From Proales similis (lineage: Eukaryota > Rotifera > Eurotatoria > Ploima > Proalidae), in contig JAGVRJ010000006.1 of NCBI GenBank assembly GCA_019059635.1, positions 868,001 through 932,000 on the forward strand: a stretch of 64,000 nt of DNA, written 5' to 3'. Below, in pieces: positions 55,961 through 64,000 of the stretch. A program made the position numbers and the translations under genes. The notes beneath the pieces are model-generated. The model made no database searches, was not told the DNA's origin, and saw only the letters and a program-made list of their open reading frames with translations. Position 1 is the first letter of the stretch. Every line of letters begins with the position of its first letter.

Positions 55961-57384
55961 TCAGGATAAGTTGAGTTGAAATCGCTTCGGTTGAGCGGGA
56001 ACGTGAACTCGCCTTATGAAGTCATGCTCAAGTAGCACGTGTGCGTTTGGGCGTTGATTGGCATCTCTGTTTGTGCAATACATTAGCAGCAGCAGCAGCA
56101 GACAGCAAAGCAAAGCAGCCGAAACGAACCTGGTCAAACAGAGCTGTAGGAACTGATTGGCCACCGCGGTGAGTGAAGTCAGATACACTGGTCGGCTGAC
56201 TTGAGAGAGAATTCTAAATTCAAATGTGAGCGTTCGAGTTGGAAATTAGGCATTGACATAGAAAGCATGGCGTACAGAGTTTCAGTGATGTAGTCGTGAG
56301 CGATGCGCACAAACGGATCGCCGTTGACCATCTCATAGAGCAAAGCGCCCACGCTGAACACGTCTGCCTTTGAATTGTAGCTTTGGAAACTGCGCACTTC
56401 CGGTGCCATAAATGGGACCTTTCAGATTGTGGAAGGCAAAAATGAGTTGTCGACCAACGGAGACCAAGCTATGTCAACTTACGGTTCCGACCATTGTCGA
56501 AGTAGACTGGCAATAACCGTAGCCGTTGAGGTACAGCCTCTTGGCCATTCCGAAATCGATCAGTTTCACCCAGGTGTCGTTGACGATCATCACGTTTGAG
56601 CTTTTTATGTCCCGGTGCATGATCAGTTTAGAGTGCATGTAGCCAACTGCCGACACAATCTGCTTTGTGAACAGTGCGATCGTGTCCTCTGGCAGCGAGC
56701 CTCGCATGTAAATGTAGCGGTCGAGCGATTCGCCCGGCAAGTGCTCCATGACCAGAGCGTTTACTTCGTCGTGTAGGAACTCGACTCCCAGTAGTCTGCA
56801 ATTTGCCAATCAATACCAATCGGAAATAAGTGTCTATTTGCGGAATGAACCAGCTTACTTTACTATGTTGGGGTGCTTGAGGTTGAATAGCACTTCCAGC
56901 TCGCCTCTGAACAGGGCGTTGGATTTTCGCATGATCGCCTGGTCGCTGAATAAATGCTTGCATTTGACAGCCACCAGCTCATTAATGCTGTTGGTCGCCA
57001 AATAGACCAGGCCGAAAGAGCCCTGGCCAAGCACTTGAATGGCAGAGTATGTCATCGTCTCTCTGCTCCTTGTCTTGTATTGGCCAATCTTGGGTGCATG
57101 CCTTGCTCAAGAGCTCAGTATTGGAGACCAGTTTGGCGGCAAAGACCTTACTCGATAGACATACGACGGATAAAAGCCCTTTTGGTCGGCGGACTTTTTC
57201 ACCGCAAACGGATTGTGCTTTGTTCCGATTCGCATGTTGCTCATGCTGTTCTCCTTGCGCTTAAAAGAGCGGAGCGGGGCAGGAGAAAAGAAAAGTATTG
57301 TAAAAATGTTGTCTGAGCAAAGACTGAAAGCAGGTGGACAATTACCGTGAGCAGGGAGTTGAGAAACGTGAACGAGCAGCCCAT
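55961..57384 (-). CDS. Protein kinase, MAP3K-like, paralogue 2, N-myristoylation motif
   Basis: Complete kinase with about 380 aa. ATG 57384 opens MGCSFTFLNSLLT, a fit to N-myristoylation (Gly2, Thr6) plus Cys3 for palmitoylation, so it should be membrane-bound. After two introns comes GQGSFGLV, the VAIK-like Lys in VAVKC, LFRGELEVLFNLKHPNIVK, LIMHRDIKSSN, LIDFGMAKR and VPFMAPEVRSF. The C-lobe block LTRDANQRPNAHVLLEHDF follows an intron whose removal restores frame (about 56192-56260), and ends at TGA 55961. The domain is most like MEKK/MAP3K. It shares the catalytic-loop run HRDIKSSNVMI with the adjacent kinase, so the pair is a local tandem duplication, now diverged; the neighbour lacks the myristoylation motif. 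Confidence 0.75.
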
Positions 57385-57674
57385 TTATCATTCAGTCAGT
57401 GCTAAGTGTCTAGTCGATGATTAGACGAGAGAGGCGCCGAGTGCAATGAGAGAAAGGCAGCGCCGAGCGCCAAAGTAAAAAATAGAAAAAAAAAATTTTT
57501 TCTCTTCTTTAGCGCAATATTTTTGAGTGTTGTTGGTCGAGTCAGGCAGCGATGCGTTAAAGTAGTGCGGTGATGCGCTTGATTGAGCTATATGTCTAGC
57601 GACATCGAGCCCAGCGCTGGGTCAGCATTTGTCGACTTTTTTTTTTTGTTTGCTGGTCTCCACTTCTTCTGGGC

Positions 57675-58232
57675 ATGTGTCGGGCAGCGTCGACTGCAAC
57701 GTCTATCGCTCTATTGCTTGTGCTCGCGGTTGAGTGCCGCATCGTGCGCCACTGCCGCTTCAAGAATCAGGCCTACAGCCAAGAGTACTTGTCTCTGGAC
57801 GAGTTAAATCTGGAGCATGCCTCCTTTGACGTAGTAGCTCGTCACACGCACAACTCAAATGCGCTCGACTGGACTCTGATTCGCGCAGTCGATAATCCGC
57901 AAACGTTTTTCATTCGAAACATGCAATCAGACGCGTTTCTCTACGCCTCCGACTCGTTCACGTTTTTGACCGGTTCGCGCAGGCGAGTGTTTGCACGCGC
58001 CTGGTCCAAAGATCTGGCCGAGAACCAGAGCAGATACAAGTGGCGCGTGGATGCGTCCGACCCGGACTGTGTGACCATCTGGAACGAAGAGTCAAACGAG
58101 CCGCTCTATGCCGCCTGGTTTCTGTTCCGCATTGACGTCGATCGACGCCGCGTGTTCACCTGGCGCTCGTCGCCAGATTCAAATCAATTCTGCTGGCAGA
58201 TTACATGCGACTCTGTCCGCTTTCCGTTTTGA
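57675..58232 (+). CDS. Small secreted protein, possible beta-trefoil
   Basis: One exon, 185 aa. Signal peptide ATSIALLLVLAVECRIV. The mature part repeats a motif: FFIRNMQSDAFLYASD, then RRRVFARAW, later VTIWNEESNEPLYA and RRRVFTWR, spaced about 50 residues. This two- or threefold pattern suggests a beta-trefoil, as in several arthropod secreted proteins. I do not know a named family. AATAAA occurs 8 bases after the stop (58240). Confidence 0.55.
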   Translation: MCRAASTATSIALLLVLAVECRIVRHCRFKNQAYSQEYLSLDELNLEHASFDVVARHTHNSNALDWTLIRAVDNPQTFFIRNMQSDAFLYASDSFTFLTGSRRRVFARAWSKDLAENQSRYKWRVDASDPDCVTIWNEESNEPLYAAWFLFRIDVDRRRVFTWRSSPDSNQFCWQITCDSVRFPF

Positions 58233-58331
58233 CCATTCGAATAAATTGAAGAGGAAACAACCAATGAGACAATAAAAGAAAAATCCGCTTGTTGTTTATG
58301 AAACTTAAATGGAGTCTAAAGTCTTTATTCG

Positions 58332-60902
58332 TTAACTGGGCTGCATTGGCAATGGTTGAAATTCGTAAAGAGAAACAAGATTCGAAGATTTGGGCCGATA
58401 TCTGACAAACAAAAGCTGAATGTTGCCCACAGTTAACATCAGAGCGTAGACCACGGTCAAGTAGAGAAGAGTAGAAGAGTCGCAGAACACTTTGTTAACT
58501 AGCAAGTTACCAACACCAATCGATATGATGGCACCGAGCATTAGGCTTTTTGAAGACCAGCGGCTCATGGCTGCTGGTTGGTGGGGATCAATCCAAGTCG
58601 CTTGGTTTAGATTCCACGATATCAGGACCGGGTATAAGAAGCCGTAAAGCAGCATCAACCGTTGAGGGCTAGATTGGGGTGCGATTAAGTCGGCGACGAG
58701 GTGAGCTGTTGATACAACGATCAGCGCACAAGATGAGACCACCCCGGACTTGCTCGGACGAGTCTCAGCTCTGCTGTTCGTTTTGCTTTTTCGCCACTCG
58801 TTAACAAGAAAATAGACCTGAACGATTAGAAATGTGGCCATCGCCAGAGTCTCGCTGCTTTGAATGTAAATGATTGCGTTAGAGTGCAGCTTGTCGAGTA
58901 GAAAGTAAGGCGAGAAGAGAAGCAAAATGGCCATGATTGCACCGTGCAAGAGCATAAGCAGACAGAGAGACGGCTCCGGCTTTTCTTTCTCAATCTCTTG
59001 GGCGGTTCGGAGTCTATCTGACCCTGTCCTGAGGCGGCCTATTCGATTCTTAATTATTGTGCCGATCTGCTCACGAGGTAGCGACTTCCAAGTGGTCAGC
59101 ATCCTTGCCGGCACAATTGAGACCAAGATGGCCAGAGCGAATAAGAACTGGCCTACACCTATCAGCACGTAATAGCGGCGAATGTCATCCAGTGAGAAGA
59201 AAATGCCGACCCATTGGTCAACATCGGCCAAATAGAGCTGATTGTCCGTCTGATTTGATCGACTCTGTTCGACTGGCACATGTACACTTGTCGTCGTGAC
59301 CGGCTGAGTGCTTGCTTGTGTCGATGTTGATGTCGTTTGCGTGGATGTGCTCGTCGTGGTCGTCGACGTTGACGTTGTGCTTGTGCTCGTAGTTGTGGCC
59401 AATGTCGACGTTGAAGTGGTCGAGTTTGACTCAGTTGGTGATGCAGCTGTTGAGGATGTAGTCGATGATGTGGTCGATCGTGCTTGTTCGACACACATCA
59501 TTTTCATCTCTTCGTCGACAAGAACGCAGGATGAAGCAAGCTCGCATTTATTGCCCGATTCGCTCCATTCACAGGTGAAGAGGTCGCTGGAAAGCGATTG
59601 CAAGAGGCATGACTCTTGGACTGGCTGTCCGCATCTGTTCAGAGTAACGTTAAACGGAGATGTTTGAAACTCAATAGAACAGTTCACGTAGGTAACGTTC
59701 ACCGCACTGGTCATCGACTGGCAAGTGGTCATCACTGCCGAGCAAGAGTGCGGCAGCGATCTAACACATTCGAGCTCCTTTTTTTCTTGCTCTATTATTG
59801 AGTTCTGCTGTTCGATTTGCTCCAGATTTGGCTTGGTCACGTGACTCTGCTGCAGCTGTGCTCCGTCAGCGACCTCAGGCTTTTTCTTGTGCTGCTTGGT
59901 GCTCGCCGAATCAATGAGCTCGTCGACACTTACTTCAACAGGCAGCTGAGTGGAATTTTCGATCGCCCCTTCGTCCAGCGCTCGTCTCAGTCTGATTTTA
60001 AACACTCGACTTGTATCGTTCGTCAAGTCGTTCAAGTTTTCTTCATCTCGCAATGTCGGAGTAAACAAAAGAGTTGAAGCCAGGAGGCCAAAGATAAGCA
60101 TTATGATGAGAAGCTTCGATTTAAGCATAGTCGACTTGGTTCTTGGTCCGTTGTTGGCCCAGTTCTGGGCAGCTAGCGAATTGAATCAAAATTGCTTCGG
60201 CGAGTCGATCGTGGGAATTTCGCCAAATGACTTACTCGCTTGAAGAAGGCCAAAGCCGAGCCCGTAAATCAAAGCGAATAGAGCACAGCGGAGCACGGAT
60301 CCATTGTCTAGACCGATGGCTACCAGGCTCAGTGAGCTGCACACAAGACTCAGCGATATGGAAACGAGGCCCGATAGACTTAACAAGTTCGAGTTCAAAA
60401 TCAACCACGAAATCGAGCAGGCTTTAGATCGAAACTGACTTCTCACCTTGGCAATGACGAGAAAAAATGAAAAGCGAGTAGAGCAGACGCCAACAAGAGA
60501 GCCAGTAAGTTGCTGAATGCGAAACGCTCTCCGAACAGACCGCTGCTGTTGAGAAACAGCGCAGTCGAGATTCCCTGTTAGCCTCCGCAGAGGTAAACTG
60601 TTTAGCAGCTGAAATCGATTGTAAGCGAGCTTGATTGTTACATGATAGAGGAAGGCGATGTTGAGCTGAACGAAAACAAAGAGATTGTATGAGAAGCGAA
60701 ACTTGTCTCTGTTTGTCTGCTGATTGGAATCGGTGTTCAAGGTGATGCGGCCAAAGCCGGGCGTCGAGTCGAACAGAACTTGCTCGTCGTCGTCGTCGTC
60801 ATCTTCATCATTGTCGCTGTAGAATGGCAGCTGTTGAGCTCGACGTCGGGCGCTCTCGCTTGGCAACAGGTTGCTTTCGTCTTCCCGTTCGACCAGCTTC
60901 AT
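58332..60902 (-). CDS. Polytopic membrane protein with mucin-like extracellular loop
   Basis: One gene from ATG 60902 to TAA 58332; three introns (about 60580-60646, 60391-60452, 60180-60231) join fragments that look like separate frames. The acidic cytosolic N-terminus (NDEDDDDDDEQVLF) is followed by helices starting at NLFVFVQLNIAFLY, then ISTALFLNSSGLFG, LLALLLASALLAFHFF, LVSISLSLVC and so on. A loop of about 260 residues with Cys and a Ser/Thr run (TSTSTT repeats) follows the fifth or sixth helix. Five or more helices follow it. The order of about eleven helices suggests a transporter. Faint resemblance to SLC29-type transporters (for example the GLFGERF run) is not enough to name it. The polyadenylation hexamer is 3 bases past the stop. 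Confidence 0.5.
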
Positions 60903-61567
60903 TTTTTCATCATAAATTTACTTTCAAATTATGCGAACGCGCATCTCTGCTTGAAAGCTTTCGATGACAAAGAAGATTGGACGCGCGAGGAAGCTGTATT
61001 CGAATTTTGCATAATCATACTCAAATTTGCTTGAAAGAGAATTGAGAATGCGACGCCGAGAAGAAATTTCTGCCTTCTCTATCGAACCCGATCAGACACC
61101 GAACCGAATGCTTCCTCACCTGAGTGTGTAATTATGAAAAGTCTGCGCCGACCTGCGCCTCACCACTTTCAATCAATTATTCTTGAATTTGGCCATGGGC
61201 GTAAGGATTGCGTGATCACTCGCTGCTGATTTCATTTTGAAAACTTGGCTCGGCGCACGGATTTTCAATCTTTTGCCCATTCCAGGTAACAATCAAGGCC
61301 AGAGTCTAGTTGCCGTGCGTATAATTTTCTTCCTCTCTCAGAGGAGCGGGGAAGAGGAACATTGTTTTGAAAAATGATTGACATGGTTCTCCGTGAACAA
61401 TGATTGAAAAATAAAAAAAAAAATAAAAAGAGAAATGAATGAGCGATTCATTATGCTTGATGAATAGAAAACGAGAATCCCGTTCGAGTTTTAAACGAAA
61501 CATGAGCCAGTTTAGCTGAATGTCGACTAGATTTATAAACATTCACCGCTACTAGACTCCGAATGAG
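60903..61567. promoter_or_regulatory. Divergent 5' region with TATA box
   Basis: 665 bases between two divergent genes. A TTTATAAA at 61531-61538 is about 30 bases before the plus-strand ATG at 61568, implying an extremely short leader or a start site at the ATG. No exon seen. Confidence 0.5.
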
Positions 61568-62128
61568 ATGTTTGGTTCGACAACTGCACTTTTCATTGCT
61601 TGCTGTTTAATAGGTGCGTATAGCACTACGATCAAATTAACCGACTCGGCACACACATGCTTCGGCCGAGACGACAGACTTGTGCTGGATGCGCAGATTG
61701 CATCGTCGGTTAAAAGGCGCATCGCAAACGACTCGCTGATAATTGGCTACAAGCTCACGCCTTGTGATCGGAGACGTCTGAACTGCGATATTTACCAGAA
61801 GCTGGCCGAGATCAGCAATGAAAACGAGCAGCGCTTCAAATTCGAGATGGACAACTTTTTTGAGTTCCGGTTCGCCATATTGGAAAAGGACGAATGGGGC
61901 AACTACACGGCTCTGTGTGAGACGCCCCAGTTCAATCGGCTGGGACGGTGCGATCACTACCGGATAATGCTCATCCGCAATTCTAATCTGTGTCCGTTGG
62001 AATTAATCAAAGCCTCAAGGTCAAGTGTGTTCAAGTACATCTATTTTCCGGTGGTAATCTTCTTCCTTGCGGTCTTATTAGTCAAAATAGCCAAATCTCT
62101 ATTCAACCAGTACAAAGTGCTCAAATAA
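61568..62128 (+). CDS. Single-pass type I membrane protein, unknown
   Basis: One exon, 186 aa. Signal peptide MFGSTTALFIACCLIGAYS. The ectodomain holds six Cys and a motif DEWGNYTALCETP that resembles an Ig-domain D-x-G-x-Y-x-C strand. The membrane helix is FPVVIFFLAVLLVKIAK, followed by a short basic tail. I do not recognise a family. The stop TAA (62126-62128) lies inside AATAAA (62124-62129). Confidence 0.6.
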   Translation: MFGSTTALFIACCLIGAYSTTIKLTDSAHTCFGRDDRLVLDAQIASSVKRRIANDSLIIGYKLTPCDRRRLNCDIYQKLAEISNENEQRFKFEMDNFFEFRFAILEKDEWGNYTALCETPQFNRLGRCDHYRIMLIRNSNLCPLELIKASRSSVFKYIYFPVVIFFLAVLLVKIAKSLFNQYKVLK

Positions 62129-62595
62129 ACTAAAAAGTTTTGCTTCATCTTTTGTGCCTATCCGCTCCATTCCTCCTACACGGTCCATTTTTTTCTCTTT
62201 TTTTCTCATTATTATGACTTGTTTAAACTCAAATGTCCAATGTTGGCCATCTGAATGCAAGAAGAAGCAGAATAAGAATAAGCATTTTAAATTTAAACGT
62301 TCATTAGAGAATGTCACGTTTTCTTGCAAATTCACATTCACGGCTTCTTTCTCATTCCACTTCAAGTTAAGGAGCGAAAGTGAGATTTTGAGAGAACAAA
62401 AATAAAATCATCAGCTCGATTCGGCGGCGGCGGCAGCAGCAGCAACAACAAGCACAATCGCAAAATGAAAACAAACCGCCGAAGAGGCGAGAAAATTTTC
62501 AAGAGTGAACTGTTTTTGGCCTCTGCAAGGCTTCAAACGAAAAAGTCAAACCTTAAAGAGGTGAGAATTCGTCGGTTGCGCAACAAACATTCTGG
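62129..62595. other. Intergenic region
   Basis: 470 bases, AT-rich first half, then a short GCG/GCA trinucleotide run near 62423-62450. AATAAA at 62402 has no gene I can assign. No exon seen. Confidence 0.4.
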
Positions 62596-63240
62596 ATGCC
62601 AAGAATGCGGCCAATTTCACTGATCTTTCTCGTCTGTTTGACGGCTAATGTGTGCTGCGGTCCATTGAGAAGACGGTCGGCTATGGAGAGCAGTGCATAT
62701 GGAGGCCGATCGAAACACATCTATTGGCCGCGTTATGAGCTCTCATATAAAATAGAGGGCAGCGCGTCCTCTCACGGCCAAACGGAATGGCAAGAAGTGA
62801 AGCTGGCTGTGAGAGAGGCGTTTGACGAGTGGGCCAATGTTTCTTGCTTTAGATTCACTGAGGCGGCAAGTGGTCAGGCAGAGGACGTGCTGATCAAGTT
62901 CTGGTCTCCTCAGGCTCACGCTGAGGCTGAGTGCAAGCGCGATCTGTCCAACTCGGCCGGCCACAGCTTTTTCCGAACCCACTACCGCTTTCCGGCCCAG
63001 ATCCATATGAACAACAAATTCTACTGGATCGAGTCGAGGCCGGTCAGTGGCAGCGTCTCCTTGAAATCGGTGCTTCTGCACGAAATCGGACACGTTCTGG
63101 GACTTGTTCACTCGCGCCACTCTGACGCAGTCATGTACCGTTATATATTTACCAACGAGATAAAGAGGGTGCGGCAGGCCGATATCAAGCAGCTAATTGA
63201 TACTTATCCGGACTGCCGCTTGCAAATAAAAACACACTAA
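62596..63240 (+). CDS. Matrixin-type metalloprotease (M10A), minimal
   Basis: One exon, 214 aa. Signal peptide RMRPISLIFLVCLTANVCC. The catalytic domain holds the zinc motif HEIGHVLGLVH and the Met-turn AVMY. FDEWANVSCFRFTE is the matrixin helix region. The segment between the signal and the catalytic domain is only about 25 residues (with RRRS) and contains no Cys-switch (PRCGxPD). No haemopexin domain follows. Stop at 63240; AATAAA begins at 63244. Most matrixins need a propeptide to stay inactive, so this one may lack latency, or the prodomain may lie in an unseen upstream exon. Confidence 0.8.
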   Translation: MPRMRPISLIFLVCLTANVCCGPLRRRSAMESSAYGGRSKHIYWPRYELSYKIEGSASSHGQTEWQEVKLAVREAFDEWANVSCFRFTEAASGQAEDVLIKFWSPQAHAEAECKRDLSNSAGHSFFRTHYRFPAQIHMNNKFYWIESRPVSGSVSLKSVLLHEIGHVLGLVHSRHSDAVMYRYIFTNEIKRVRQADIKQLIDTYPDCRLQIKTH

Positions 63241-63349
63241 AGCAATAAAAGTTGGCGTCAAACTTTATGCCCTTCCTAATCTCATAGGTGAAGAGCAGGG
63301 TGGAAAGTCGGTGTTTCATAATAGCTGCTAACAAGCCGCGATTTGCAAT

Positions 63350-64000
63350 ATGCCATTTATAAGCTGCACTCGTCTCTCTCTGCTTCTGGCCGTGTTGTCG
63401 ACCATTGGCGTCGCTGCTGCTGCAGATCAAGAATGGAAGTGTGAAATGCTTGACCAAGCTAATCTACGCTTCAAGTCCAGCCTTCCTTTCGAGGTGCAAG
63501 TGATGTTTCAACTGCAGATTTGTGACACGTGCGACCTGCTGCCTCTGATCAAGCTAGCTCCGAACGATGAGCACTCGTCCGTTGTCATCGACTCGTATCA
63601 AACGTACAGATTCCGCGTCCAGACCGGATCGAACGAGACCGTTTGCGATACGTTCATTTACGACAAGTTCGAGGAGTGTGGAGAGTGGCGATTCAAGATC
63701 AACGAATCTTCTTGTCAAATCGAGCTGCTCAGGAACGGACAGAACTCCAGCTGGCTGATATTGGCGGCGGTCGCGACTGTAATTGCGATCGTTGTGGGCA
63801 ACCAACTTTGGCTCAGGATCGGTAGCACGCTAAAACAGCGGCACAAGGTCAGCACCGATGGCCAAGATGCGAGCAAGCCGATCAAGAAACGGCTCGTCTC
63901 ACTCGACTCGTTCCGGGGCCTCAGCTTGTTTCTCATGATATTCGTCAACTACGGCTCTGGAGGATTTAAGCAGCTTCAGCACGTGCCCTGGCACGGCCTC
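63350..64000 (+). CDS. HGSNAT: Heparan-alpha-glucosaminide N-acetyltransferase-like, 5' part
   Basis: Open to the window edge, cut after about 217 aa. Signal peptide from ATG 63350 (LSLLLAVLSTIGVAAAA). A lumenal domain with Cys is followed by a membrane helix (LILAAVATVIAIVVG), then RLVSLDSFRGLSLFLMIFVNYGSGGF, the conserved start of the HGSNAT transmembrane core. The family acetylates terminal glucosamine of heparan sulphate in lysosomes using cytosolic acetyl-CoA. The downstream part is outside the window. No intron is needed over this part. Confidence 0.85.
   Translation, partial: MPFISCTRLSLLLAVLSTIGVAAAADQEWKCEMLDQANLRFKSSLPFEVQVMFQLQICDTCDLLPLIKLAPNDEHSSVVIDSYQTYRFRVQTGSNETVCDTFIYDKFEECGEWRFKINESSCQIELLRNGQNSSWLILAAVATVIAIVVGNQLWLRIGSTLKQRHKVSTDGQDASKPIKKRLVSLDSFRGLSLFLMIFVNYGSGGFKQLQHVPWHGL

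Noticed and set aside
60128-60240. Two separate genes at 58332-60128 and 60186-60902
   Set aside because: A GTAAGT donor and CTAG acceptor join them in frame; neither fragment alone makes a complete membrane protein.

Overview
The window is animal nuclear DNA from a gene-dense, small-genome invertebrate. About 27 protein genes and one tRNA sit in 64 kb, with spliceosomal GT-AG introns mostly 40-70 nt long, AATAAA signals and very short 3' ends. The gene content suggests an ecdysozoan: an arthropod-type laccase with CxxC-rich N-terminus, a CBM14 chitin-binding domain, a lipocalin, a matrixin, and a LEA-like stress protein. A mite or a tardigrade would fit, but I cannot place it further from sequence alone.

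Layout. 1-3.3 kb: a disordered basic protein of unknown function. 3.5-4.5 kb (-): ELOVL6-type fatty acid elongase, then 2.2 kb of apparently non-coding DNA. 6.7-9.0 kb: ecto-NTPDase (CD39 family). 9.3-10.4 kb: GT31 glycosyltransferase. 10.6-11.5 kb: a secreted or membrane helical protein. 11.9-12.6 kb: lipocalin. 12.9-14.2 kb: a secreted seven-bladed WD40 protein. 14.7-15.7 kb: LEA-like protein. 15.8-17.9 kb (-): SLC17-type transporter. 18.4-19.6 kb: PTB-like protein. 19.8-25.9 kb: a divergent pair of MAM-like membrane proteins with mucin-type stalks. 26.9-27.6 kb (-): neuronal calcium sensor. 28.6-33.3 kb: class VI (ATP11-like) P4-ATPase. 33.6-34.6 kb: degenerate copper chaperone for SOD. 34.8-36.6 kb (-): CtBP lacking its dehydrogenase residues. 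37.1-39.3 kb (-): laccase. 39.6-43.3 kb (-): LRR protein with an exact 1,167-bp internal duplication. 43.8-47.3 kb: ELMO. 47.8-48.7 kb: a third MAM-like protein, secreted. 49.1-50.4 kb: trypsin-like protease. 50.7 kb (-): tRNA-Gln. 51.4-53.9 kb: a two-repeat secreted protein ending in CBM14. 54.1-57.4 kb (-): two tandem MAP3K-like kinases. 57.7-58.2 kb: small secreted protein. 58.3-60.9 kb (-): polytopic membrane protein with a mucin loop. 61.6-62.1 kb: single-pass protein. 62.6-63.2 kb: matrixin without a recognisable prodomain. 63.35 kb to the end: HGSNAT-like acetyltransferase, cut by the window.

There is no operon or single pathway here; this is ordinary animal gene order with a strong share of secreted and cell-surface products. 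The most distinctive content is a lineage-specific-looking family of MAM-like surface proteins (three genes, shared intron positions, fast-evolving repeat stalks, recent unit duplication), a CtBP and a CCS that keep their fold but have lost key functional residues, a secreted WD40 propeller behind a Cys-rich EF-hand-like domain, and a possible secreted/membrane switch by intronic polyadenylation. Exon boundaries were inferred by eye from reading frame, GT-AG signals and family conservation; RNA data would be needed to fix them.
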